A DNA stretch of 64,000 nucleotides from Saitoella complicata NRRL Y-17804 (taxonomy: Eukaryota; Ascomycota; Saitoellomycetes; Saitoellales; Saitoellaceae): NCBI RefSeq assembly GCF_001661265.1, contig NW_017567007.1, positions 51,476-115,475 on the forward strand, written 5' to 3'. Every line of letters begins with the position of its first letter. Within the stretch, counting starts at the first letter, position 1. Under the pieces are notes generated by a model that ran no database searches, was not told the origin of the DNA, and saw only the letters and a program-made list of their open reading frames with translations. Of the stretch, positions 32,148 to 41,218 are shown piece after piece. The translations under genes were made by a program, and so were the position numbers.

Positions 32148-33652
32148 ATGCCTATGAAAACAGTCACCACTCCTACTGTGCATTTACAGTTGACGGCCAC
32201 CGACACCGCGATCTCTCCAGACGCCAATGTCGACCCAGATCGTGAGGATGACTTCAAGCTGCCAAAACGGTCTTCCCTTACTTGTGTACTGATCTGCAAT
32301 CTTCTGATCCAGGTGCGTATGAAGACATTGCGACACTGCGGTTCTTATAGTTGTTAGATCTCCTACTTCATCGTCATCCCCACCTCCTCGACCTACGCGA
32401 AGAGCCTGGGAGGAACCAACGCCATATCCGGAGCAATCATCGGTGTACCCACGGCCTGTGCAGCACTATGCCTCGCTCCAATGCTCCGTATCAGTAAGAA
32501 CGGGTACGGAAGACCACTTAAAATTGGTTGTTTGGCCATGGCTCTCGGACAGTTTCTGTACGCCATCGCGGATCGCACGGGATGGTTGTACTTGATCCTC
32601 ATCGGGCGCATCGTGAGTGGACCCGGTCAGGTATACCTGATGTAGCTTCCCTGGCAAAGTGTTCTATACGGGTCCTGACAGGGCGCTACAGGTTCGGCAA
32701 ACGTTTCTGCACGGATCCCCGTCAGGTGGGTCTTCGACGCCGTGCGACACTCGCTAGTTGGCTCGTTCTCACACAAGCAGCTGGGACGATGATTGGGCCA
32801 TTTGCTGGGGCTTTATTATATAGGATTGGGGTGAGTAGTGGGGACTCGAAGTGGTGGAATGGGTATACGGCGCCGGGATGGTTGATGATGGGGTTGTGGT
32901 TGGTATTTTTCGTTGTCGTGAGTTGTGTGTTTGAGGATGTGCAGACAGAAATCGTGCAAGAAAGTCCGGAGTCTGATACCGAGGGCCATCCAAAACGCAA
33001 CCTCCTTTTGAGATTCGCTTCATTCTGGCAGGACGAATTAATCACGCCTATACGCAAGCTCCAACCCCGCCAGCAAGCAGTTCTTGCTTGTATGGTGTGG
33101 TACGCAACCATAGCATTCTTCGTCCTCGGTACTTGGGAAGCATTCATCCCATCATATTCCAAAGACGCACCTGGCCTCAAGTTGACACCATTCTCCTCCG
33201 GTATTCTTTTCGCGCTAGGGGGGCTTGCAGTTTTCCCGATCCTCGTAGTGAATTTGTTCACTGTGAGGAAAACACAAGAACGGCATACATTCCTCTCTGC
33301 ATCGTTGGTTGGAATTGTTGGCCTGCTAATCCAGTTGATGACGCAAGTGACGGGGAAGGTGCACTACTCAAGCTTCTACATCAGTTGGGTACTGGTAGCC
33401 TTAGGCTTCAACCTCCTCACAACTCTCACGTTCGCTCTACTCAGCAAGCAGCTTCCAAAGGAGTGGAACCTGAGAAGTAGCCTAATCATCCAAACAGGAA
33501 ACTACATCGGGAGAGTAACAGGAGCCTTATGGGGCGGAGTCAACGGTAAAGTTGGCGCAAACACAACTATAGGTCTCGATCTGGCGTTTGCCGGAATAGC
33601 CGTGCTCTCCCTACTTCCCCTCTGGACCTTCATGAAAGCAAAAACAGGATAA
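32148..33652 (+). pseudogene. MFS transporter with at least one frame break
   Basis: Exon 1 (from 32148) ends LTCVLICNLLIQ and splices over a 45-bp intron (GTGCGT...TTAG, ending near 32356) to ISYFIVIPTSSTYAKSLGG. Hydrophobic helices follow (AISGAIIGVPTACAALCLAP, GWLYLILIGRIVSGPG). At about 32633 the frame ends (…VYLM stop), and the clear continuation (GKRFCTDPR.VGLRRRATLASWLVLTQAAG, then helices to the end at 33652) is in another frame. Only a non-consensus donor could join them as an intron, so I call it a probable frameshift. The intact C-terminal half has about eight membrane helices and a charged central loop. Substrate cannot be told. It diverges from the BCS1 pseudogene across only 145 bp, and both are broken. 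Confidence 0.55.
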
Positions 33653-33882
33653 GCAGGCATGGTATCTAAGTAGATATATTCGGACCAAGAATACCCAATA
33701 AAGCCTAATCATCCACCATGCCAACGTACAAATCACGATCACAACCTGTGGACCTCTGGATAAAGGGCCGCGACCTAGGCCTCGCTATGACGAATCTCAA
33801 ACCTGAAAGACAAAACGCCTCGTAAAGAACCAACACACACTCATCTCATCAAACACTCCGCTCCGAACACCTCATGCACCAC

Positions 33883-34962
33883 CTACTCGGCAACCCCAAC
33901 AGCCTCGAGCTTCTCAGTTGCCTCTTCGACCCCTGCATCACCGTTCGCCGGCTTGCCGGATGCTTCGCCATTCTGCTCAGCCTCATCATCGCTCTCATCC
34001 TTCCGGTACTCAGTCAAATCCCATTCGTCCTCCTGTCCGTAACCCTCGTCATCGTCATCAAGCAAATCGGGCCTAAACACGAACCAGTTCCTTCCCGAAA
34101 CCATTCCACCGGCCCTACCAGCCTTAACCTGTGCCTCAATCTTCTTCTGATTATCCTTCTCATCAGCCTCCTTCCTCTCAATCCTCTCCTGTTTCCACTT
34201 GTTGAAGGTCTCCAATGTAACGGGCGTGAGGTTCTTGCCCAACCTGTGTCGTTCGGTCTCGATGAAGTCTTCGAGGGTGATTTCGACCTTCTTGTCGTTC
34301 TTCTTTTCACCCTTGGTTTTGAGCACGAAACCAGGTGGTAGGGCGTGACGGTACATACAGTCGTTACCGCCATTCGGGCATTCCCATCTCCAACCATATT
34401 TGTTGTTCTCAACTGCCTCCAAGAAGAATTTACAGACGATGTCGGTGGTGGTTTTGGGGTTTCCGTGTTTGGACAACACGACGGCAGCGAGACGCTCCTC
34501 GTCCCAATCATCCATTTTGTCTTCCTCGACGGCTTCTCCGAGTTCGTCACGAACGTCGGTGTATAGATCCTTCTTGACGACTCTGCGGCCGACGTTGAGA
34601 TCGTGCGAGAACTTGCACTTTTCGCCCTTTGCACACTTTCCTTCCTGTTTCCAGAAAACACAAAGAATAGTCTTGGGGTCAACACCGAACGGTACCTTGG
34701 GTTGGATGAGCGAGGGCTTGAACAACTCGGCGAGCTCAGCCTTCTTCTTCTCCTCGGCGGCCCTCTTGGCTGCGATCCTATCCTTCTCGTCCTCCTTGGC
34801 TTTGGCGGCCTTACTGTTCTTTCCCGCCTGCTCTTCTTGCTGTCTAACAGTGTTGACGTAATTCTGGACCTTGGCGGACTTGTTCTTGTTCTTCATACCG
34901 AAGGTCTTGTCGACCTTGACGCTCTTCTCCTTCGGCTGTTGGCCTTTTCCCTTTGGTGGCAT
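33883..34962 (-). CDS. TMA46: CCCH zinc-finger translation factor Tma46/ZC3H15 (DFRP1)
   Basis: An intronless 359-residue protein beginning MPPKGKGQQPKEK, then KTFGMKNKNKS, the highly conserved N-terminus of the family. Two CCCH fingers follow: CVFWKQEGKCAKGEKCKFSH, then CKFFLEAVENNKYGW, ending ECPNGG.DCMYRH. After these comes LPPGFVL, the DRG-binding region (LEDFIETERHRLG, FNKWKQERIERKE) and an acidic C-terminus. Tma46 stabilises the translational GTPase Rbg1/DRG1 and associates with ribosomes. Length matches the family (345-430). Confidence 0.92.
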   Translation of the reverse strand: MPPKGKGQQPKEKSVKVDKTFGMKNKNKSAKVQNYVNTVRQQEEQAGKNSKAAKAKEDEKDRIAAKRAAEEKKKAELAELFKPSLIQPKVPFGVDPKTILCVFWKQEGKCAKGEKCKFSHDLNVGRRVVKKDLYTDVRDELGEAVEEDKMDDWDEERLAAVVLSKHGNPKTTTDIVCKFFLEAVENNKYGWRWECPNGGNDCMYRHALPPGFVLKTKGEKKNDKKVEITLEDFIETERHRLGKNLTPVTLETFNKWKQERIERKEADEKDNQKKIEAQVKAGRAGGMVSGRNWFVFRPDLLDDDDEGYGQEDEWDLTEYRKDESDDEAEQNGEASGKPANGDAGVEEATEKLEAVGVAE

Positions 34963-35373
34963 GTTGGGCGATCTGTATCTGGAGGATGTACTGAAACGAA
35001 AGGGGAGTTATTGATACGACCTTGGTATCGATTGCTTCGTAAGGCGATGCCCTTTTTGCGTTTGCGGTGTTCGTTCGTCGATGTCGTGCCCCTCGAAATT
35101 CAAGAGAACCCGCAGGTCGACGCGCCACGCCCAAAACGTTTAACATGGGAAGAGCAGGGAATTGCGGTTTTCGATGGGATTGCAATACGCTCTTACACGC
35201 ATGTGAGGACAGACTCCAATTGGCTTCTGCGTGATTAACCAAACTGTTGGTATGAGTGCTTCAAGCCTTCACAGCAAATCGTAATACTCTTATAACTTCC
35301 AGACGGGTATGTCGCTATGCGTACAAAAATTGCCTCCATTTTCCGCCCTATCTTGATACTCTTACATCCCTCT
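34963..35373. other. Intergenic between TMA46 and p23
   Basis: No gene seen. It includes the TMA46 promoter and the p23 3' flank. Confidence 0.4.
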
Positions 35374-35997
35374 TTACTTCTTCTCCTCCTCCAACGCCGG
35401 CATCTCCTCCTCCTCATCACTCTCATCGCCCCCGAAATCCATTCCTCCACCCATGCCTCCCAATCCGCCCATCCCCCCGAGCTTCGACAAATCCAGATTA
35501 TTGAAATCCATCCCGGGCATACCCATGTTCGCCATCGGGTTAATCCCGGCCATGGGGTTCTCCTCCTCGGGATCCTGCTCGTCCTCATCAACCCACTTAT
35601 CGAAATCAGTCTTGAGCCAATGTTCCTTCTTCTTCTCCTTGAAGAGTCTGGGCCAGTATTCCTCGTTCTTCTCCTTCTTACGGAGAATGAACTGAATGTT
35701 TCTGGTGGAGACGTGGGTGACGGAAGCCTCGGGGTCGATCTCGGCAAAGAACTCAATGTTGAGGGCGTAGGATTTGTCCGAGGTGGAGGAGGAACCGGTG
35801 AAGGAGAGGGAGGTGGAGGTGAGGTTGATCGAGGGGGATTTTACGTCGGGGGTGTTGATGGTGAGGTAAACGACGTTCTTGGACTCATCGTCCGCACTTG
35901 ATCTTTGTGCCCAGAGGACTGTATGAACTGTCAATAATCAATCCGAGAATGCTTGTCGACGTATCATACCTTCGGGAGTAGCCGTTTGCGCAGACAT
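35374..35997 (-). CDS. SBA1: Hsp90 co-chaperone p23/Sba1
   Basis: Two minus-strand exons (35997-35970, 35918-35374) give 190 residues; the 51-bp intron has GTATGA...CAG ends. The first exon codes for only MSAQTATPE plus one base. The CS domain has VLWAQRSS, NVVYLTINTPDV, then LSFTG and YALNIEFFAEIDPEAS, and ends with the p23 signature YWPRLFKEKKKEHWLKTDFDKW split across 128-149. The tail is Gly/Met-rich and then acidic (EEEEMPALEEEKK), as usual. It stabilises the ATP-bound closed Hsp90 dimer during client maturation. Confidence 0.93.
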
Positions 35998-36504
35998 TGT
36001 TTCAATTCAGTATTGGATGTGGTAAGTGAAAGTGGGGAATGGTCCTCGTCTCTGTTTAAGCTCGGCCGACGTCTTGGTGTGCGAAGCGCGGGAGTTTGCG
36101 GTCATTACGCACAACGGGCACACACTAAGAAAAACTTGGAAGGTGCCAGAAACATAAATTCTTAGGATTATCAAAGATGTTACAGAGATGTCCCTCCCCT
36201 TCAAAAGACGCCCAAGCACGGAGGTAAGCTCGGGTATCCTCTGTAAAGGAGGTGTACGAACGACACATCGCAGAGTTAACGTCCGCGATGTGTCTAACCA
36301 ATATAAGCGGGTCGTTTACGTCCAACAATGTGAGTATGCCATTGAAGGACGAGATAAAGCCGCTATATCTCGAAAGAGACTTCACAAATGGAGGAAGGGG
36401 ACGGAACCGAGTAAACGGATATTTTATTGAATGTGACCCATGTAAACCGACAAAACTCCGAGATAAAGTTAGTCGACTGACGTGTGACCAGCAGAGTCAG
36501 ACAA
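35998..36504. other. Intergenic between p23 and RPL26
   Basis: No gene seen in about 0.5 kb; p23 promoter and RPL26 3' flank. Confidence 0.4.
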
Positions 36505-37169
36505 TTAAGCAGACTCCTGAGCCTTGCCACCCTTGCGCTGTATGAGTAGTTAGCCCTGATCCACTATAGAAGGTGAAGGGAACAAACCTGAAGGATAGCG
36601 AGACGGTCCTTGTCCAACTTCAAAGAAGTAATGACAACCTTGGAGGCGTCAAGACCAACCGGGGCAGAAGCACCGTTGACCTTCTCACGGACGATACGCT
36701 CGACCTGAATGACCCACTTGCGGCGGTAGACGGAGGTGACCTTGCCCTCCTTGCCCTTCTGGGAACCACGGACAACGAGGACCTCGTCGTCCTTGCGGAT
36801 GGGCATGGAGCGGACACCGTACTTCTCACGGAGCTCCTTGGAGAGGGGAGCAGACATGAGGGTGCGGCGGACGGAGGAGGGAGCGGAGAAGTGGGCCTTG
36901 CGGCACTGGCGGCGGGAGGAGGAGACGTCTAGGAGACAGTTAAGGATTGGGATGCAAACAAAGAGGGAAGAAGATCCGAGATCCGGTCTCGCAGCATCCA
37001 TCACCCGTCCGAGGGACCGTTTCATTAAATGACGAGACGAAAGATGGACCGACGGAAAGGCGACGAACAAACGAGACCGGACAGAATTGCAAGGTGGGAT
37101 TCACGAAGAAGAGCCCACTTGGACAGTTCCACGGAAGGTAGTGGTAGACATACCAGCCGAGTACTTCAT
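36505..37169 (-). CDS. RPL26: 60S ribosomal protein uL24 (L26)
   Basis: Three minus-strand exons (37169-37154, 36928-36588, 36537-36505) give 129 residues. The first exon is just 16 nt (MKYSA plus one base) and joins to [19 protein letters not shown]. The KOW region is clear: [38 protein letters not shown] and [19 protein letters not shown]. The last 33-nt exon encodes [10 protein letters not shown] and the stop. The 225-bp first intron is longer than others here, a common feature of ribosomal protein genes. It lies next to the exit tunnel on the large subunit. Confidence 0.95.
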
Positions 37170-37313
37170 TCTGTATTTTGTTGGTGGTCGAACGGGGGGG
37201 GGTGTTGGGATGGATCGGACGAGAACTGTATTGCTATTGCTGGGAGGGTCAGATTTTGCAAGGGGAGTCACGTGTCCCTGAGCTGGGAGGTCTCCAAACC
37301 CTCAGAACAGCTG

Positions 37314-37388
37314 GACAGGTACGTAACTGAGATAGACAGGCACAGACAGGCACAGACAGGCATAGACAGGCACAGACAGGTACGTAAC
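37314..37388. repeat. Five-unit 10-bp tandem repeat bounded by a 14-bp direct repeat
   Basis: Five units of (g/c)a(t/c)agacagg type run from 37331 to 37380. The sequence gacaggtacgtaac occurs at both ends (37314-37327 and 37375-37388). It lies between the divergent RPL26 and zinc-finger genes, 30 bp before the latter's ATG. Confidence 0.8.
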
Positions 37389-37417
37389 AGGCACAGGTAC
37401 AGTGTCCACCGAAGACA

Positions 37418-39028
37418 ATGGCCCTCCTCCGGCCCTCAGAACAGCACCGATATGCCGAGCTCCTCGCGAGCAGCAAGAGCGCGGCGGCGATGGACTACGA
37501 CGAGGCCCACGCGTACATCGCCCGCTTCCTCGCCGCGACGCCCTCACTGCACGCGCTCGGAGCTCACCTGGCCGCCCAGTTCAGCTGCCCAATCGCTGCC
37601 GTGTCCTGGACTCCGACGCCGAGGACGCTGAGTTCAGTCGTCGAGCTGCTGAGCGAGGGCGAGCACCTGGGGACACCGAGGTCTGGGCTGGGCTATGATG
37701 ACGCGCACAAATGGGTCTCTGATTTCTTGCGGCGAGTCCCGAGCGAGGAGGGGCTGAGAGTCACGGCGAAGAATCTGTGGAAGATTGATCTTCCCGCTTT
37801 CACACAGACCCACACGCTCATCCCAGAAGGCGTCACCGAACACAACGTCGCAGAATCGATACTACTAGCCGCAAACCGCCACCCGGACCGGAAGATGAAT
37901 GATGTTATGAGTGGGACTTCGAAGGAGTTTGCGGTCGAGATTGTGTCGGGGGCTGGGACGCCGGTTCCTGCGACGAAGGAGAAGGATAGGGAAGGGAGGG
38001 AGACGAGTCCGACCAAGAGTGCCTTGTCCACTGTGGCGGACTCACTCATGAGCGGCGCCAGGAAGTTCCTGGGGTTTGGACAAACCAAGTCTCCGGCCAA
38101 GGAACACGCCGACCCTGACGACGAGATTGTCGAGATTTCCCCAGGCCCCAAACGAACGAGCTCAACCTCGCAAGCGAAGAAGAGGAGGGCAAGCAAGAAA
38201 TTCAGTGTCTGGACATGTGGCTGGATGGGATGTGCCGCCGAACTCCACGATCGACCTACGCTGGAGAAACATGTAAAGTCCCAACACGGACTCGAAGCAC
38301 CTTCTGGTGGATTCCCCTGTGTCTGGCAAGGCGGCTGTTCCGACAAAATGATCGAGTTTGAGAGTAGACCGGAGATTTTGGAACATATCCAGAAAGAACA
38401 TCTGGATCCGATGAGGTGGGCTTGTGGGGTTTGCACTGGGTTGACGTTCGCGAGGAAGGAGGAGTTTGACAGACACGAGGCTGATTTCCATCCTGACATC
38501 TCTGACCCGGAGGACGACAACGGCGAGACCCACGCAATCCGCCGGAAACGGAGAAAGACTGGGCGTAGTAGTCTATCCTCACCGCTTTACACCACACCAC
38601 TCGCTAAACCCGGTCCGAAGGGTTGGACACCGAAACCGCCCCCAGGGTACTCCATGCCCGAAACACTCACCGGTTCTGGCCGTCGAAAGGGTGAACGCAC
38701 CAGGGAGGAGGAGGAGGTGGGGAAGAGGAGTATCGTGGATCGGAAAACGAGCGGGTGGATTGATTCGGAGGATGAGGAGGAGGTCAAGGTACAGCGTCTT
38801 GCGTTTGAGGGACCGGATGTGACACTGGTGGTAGGAAGGAAGAGGGCGAGGAGGGCGAGGGAGTTGGTTCCTGCGGATAGTTACCGGGCGAAGATTGCGA
38901 GGGCGGCGGAGGAGGATATGAGGGTGATTAAGGGGGTTGCGGGAAAGGCGAAGGATGGGTCGGTGACGCCGGAGGAGGGTGGGAATAGGGTCAAGTGGGC
39001 GCGATGGCTTAGTTACGTGAAGCGTTGA
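37418..39028 (+). CDS. C2H2 zinc-finger protein, uncharacterised
   Basis: An intronless 536-residue protein. Two N-terminal segments are similar to each other, MDYDEAHAYIARFLAATPS (about 25-43) and LGYDDAHKWVSDFLRRVPS (about 90-108), each followed by a hydrophobic stretch, which suggests an internal duplication. Residues about 262-362 hold three C2H2 fingers: CGWMGCAAELHDRPTLEKHV..QH, then CVWQGGCSDK...EHIQKEH, then CGVCTGLTFARKEEFDRHEADFH. They are wide-spaced (Cx4-5C) like Gli/Zic-type or fungal C2H2 fingers. Basic tracts around 250 and 385 may be nuclear-localisation signals. Likely a nuclear DNA- or RNA-binding protein; target unknown. I do not recognise an ortholog. Confidence 0.75.
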   Translation: MALLRPSEQHRYAELLASSKSAAAMDYDEAHAYIARFLAATPSLHALGAHLAAQFSCPIAAVSWTPTPRTLSSVVELLSEGEHLGTPRSGLGYDDAHKWVSDFLRRVPSEEGLRVTAKNLWKIDLPAFTQTHTLIPEGVTEHNVAESILLAANRHPDRKMNDVMSGTSKEFAVEIVSGAGTPVPATKEKDREGRETSPTKSALSTVADSLMSGARKFLGFGQTKSPAKEHADPDDEIVEISPGPKRTSSTSQAKKRRASKKFSVWTCGWMGCAAELHDRPTLEKHVKSQHGLEAPSGGFPCVWQGGCSDKMIEFESRPEILEHIQKEHLDPMRWACGVCTGLTFARKEEFDRHEADFHPDISDPEDDNGETHAIRRKRRKTGRSSLSSPLYTTPLAKPGPKGWTPKPPPGYSMPETLTGSGRRKGERTREEEEVGKRSIVDRKTSGWIDSEDEEEVKVQRLAFEGPDVTLVVGRKRARRARELVPADSYRAKIARAAEEDMRVIKGVAGKAKDGSVTPEEGGNRVKWARWLSYVKR

Positions 39029-39200
39029 CTGTGGTTATCAAGTATGACAGTGGACTATTTGTATGCGATATCGATTTTGAGGTTATCTACAGGATCATCA
39101 ATGATCAATACATGCTTACTCAGCTGCGTTCATTTCCGGGCTTCTATTAGAGATTAATGATTGCTATCCTTGCCCGGCCGTCTAATAACGCACACCGTAC

Positions 39201-41027
39201 TCAATCATCCATATCCTCCGTCTCCAGCACCACCTCCTCCTGCGCATCCTGCAAACTACGAAACAACCCCTTCTCGGCATCCCCACCCAACGCCCTCTGT
39301 ACTTCTAATCCCAGATCCCACCTCGACTCCTCGAGGAATCCCTCAATCCCCTTCATAGCATCATCCACATCAAACGCACTCATTTGACTCATTTGACTCA
39401 GTGCTCTACTCATACCCTCGCCGCCCTTTCTGTTGGAGGGAAGAAATGCCGTGGGGTTGTAGGAAATTGGCGAGTCGAGGAGTGCGCTGAAGGGTTTTGG
39501 GGCGGGTGAGGCGGTCGGTGTGGTGAAGGTGCGGAAGTGCAGACTTGCTCCGTTTGCATGTCCGTTTGCTGGCTTCGGGGTTGAGGGGGTTTGAGTTTCG
39601 GCGATTGGTCCGCTTGGGGTGGGGTCGAAGTGAAGGGTGCCTAATGGAGCTTCACCTGTTCCAGTTCCGTTTGTAGCATTTGTCGGTGCCGGCGTCCGTT
39701 GAGTGACCTTCTCCTTCGTCTCCGCGATCGTAGGCCGGGGCGCAGAGCTACCGACTCCAAGCAGCTCTCCCCATTTGACCTCCTCCCCACTTCCTTCCAC
39801 CAGCGGCGTAGCAACTAAGCTCAACTCGCCCACCTCTCTCGTCGGTGTATCCAACACTGGTTTAGGTGGGAACAGGGTAGATGACCGCATTGCCTCCACA
39901 AATGATAGTTTCGCTTTCGCTAGTTCTTCCTGTGTATTCATGTCTGCTAGGCTTGCGCTGGAGGTGTTAACATCGGCGCGGGTTATTGGTGATGGAGGTG
40001 ATTGCTGTTTTTCGGGTGAGGGTACACGTAATGACGTGGGAGCTGGAGCAAGGGAGGCAGGCTCTTCGTTGGCCGTGACGAAAGTGTCTTTGTTGGTGTT
40101 CGTTTCAAGCTCTTGTACGCCCTCAAAAGGGGCGAACGGTGACAGCTGCGGTGGTGCAGATAGTACGGGAGCGGAGTTACCGACATGTAGAGTATCCTTG
40201 GCTGACTCGCACACACCTCCGTTACTTTCTTCCACTACCTCTTTCGCAGATTCCGTAGGCAGTTTTGTAACGATCATGGTCTGTTTGGTCCGTGATTTGA
40301 CGGGGCTCAATGCGTCGAAATCTACGAAGCGAGGCTTCTCGACGGGTGCGAGGACGGGTTTAGGTGAGTTGAGCATGTTCCGTAGATCCATTGGGGATGA
40401 TGTTCGTCGTTGTATGGATGACGGCGGGTCACCCGCAACTGGAGGAACAGGAGTAGGACTGGATGGGTAGCGCACGCCCGTATATTGCGCATTGATGACA
40501 GCTGCCCGAGGTGTTTGCGACCCTTCAAGTGCTGAAGATGACCTTGCATTCAAATCGGAGACCGGTAGTACGGGTGTATGCGCCTCCATCCCAACACTTC
40601 CATTCGTCGAAGCGAAATTCGTGGCTAACGACGTGTCGTCCATCTTCTTCCCAGTCACCACCCCCTGCTTCTTCCTTGCCGAGAAATACTGGTTGATTTT
40701 GTCTGCCGGACCAGGTGTACTCGTCCCCTCTCTCCTTTTCCTCTTCTTGCTCGTTGCCGCAACACTGCTCGCCTGACTGAGCATACTGCCATTCCCCGTC
40801 CCCTCCTGCACACTGGCACACACCAAATCATCCACTCGTATCGCCGTCCTCCTCCACGGATGATGCTCATCCTTCAACGGAAACGGACCCCGTATCGAAG
40901 CCGACAATATAAAGAGATCATGGCCGTCTTTGTAGCGTTGCGCACACATGTTTTCGCGATGTCGTCGGGCGGAGAGGTCGTCTTCTGGATCGGAATCTGG
41001 AGCAAGGACGAGGGTGTCTGGTGCCAT
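39201..41027 (-). CDS. Disordered nuclear protein, uncharacterised, PIP-box-like motif
   Basis: A 608-residue intronless ORF with protein-like composition throughout. The first 75 residues look folded (QRYKDGHDLFILSASIRGPF, then HHPWRRTAIRVDDLV); the remainder is Pro/Ser/Thr-rich and low in structure. Residues 94-99 are KKRKRR, a likely nuclear-localisation signal, and 108-115 read ADKINQYF followed by SARKK, which fits a degenerate PCNA-interacting (PIP) pattern xxxIxxYF plus basic residues. The C-terminal 60 residues (AFDVDDAMKGIEGFLEESRWDLG) are a possible helix pair. It shares a 191-bp divergent promoter with MRE11. I do not recognise the family; a role in replication or repair is inference from the motif and neighbour only. 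Confidence 0.6.
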   Translation of the reverse strand: MAPDTLVLAPDSDPEDDLSARRHRENMCAQRYKDGHDLFILSASIRGPFPLKDEHHPWRRTAIRVDDLVCASVQEGTGNGSMLSQASSVAATSKKRKRREGTSTPGPADKINQYFSARKKQGVVTGKKMDDTSLATNFASTNGSVGMEAHTPVLPVSDLNARSSSALEGSQTPRAAVINAQYTGVRYPSSPTPVPPVAGDPPSSIQRRTSSPMDLRNMLNSPKPVLAPVEKPRFVDFDALSPVKSRTKQTMIVTKLPTESAKEVVEESNGGVCESAKDTLHVGNSAPVLSAPPQLSPFAPFEGVQELETNTNKDTFVTANEEPASLAPAPTSLRVPSPEKQQSPPSPITRADVNTSSASLADMNTQEELAKAKLSFVEAMRSSTLFPPKPVLDTPTREVGELSLVATPLVEGSGEEVKWGELLGVGSSAPRPTIAETKEKVTQRTPAPTNATNGTGTGEAPLGTLHFDPTPSGPIAETQTPSTPKPANGHANGASLHFRTFTTPTASPAPKPFSALLDSPISYNPTAFLPSNRKGGEGMSRALSQMSQMSAFDVDDAMKGIEGFLEESRWDLGLEVQRALGGDAEKGLFRSLQDAQEEVVLETEDMDD

Positions 41028-41218
41028 AAACTGTGGACAGCAAAGGACCGTTCAGGTAGACGGTTATGAATAAGAGGAGCAGGGGGTGTTCTGTTTGGGG
41101 GACCGTTGTTATGGCGTTGCGCTCACGCCTGGACCATCATCACCATTCCCGATTGGGAACATGACGAACTGCAACTGTAACGTAGTTCTCCCCCGCTCAA
41201 CCAAGGTCAATACCACCA

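Noticed and set aside
37331-37380. CRISPR-like array
   Set aside because: Units are contiguous 10-mers without spacers in a eukaryotic genome; it is a simple tandem repeat.
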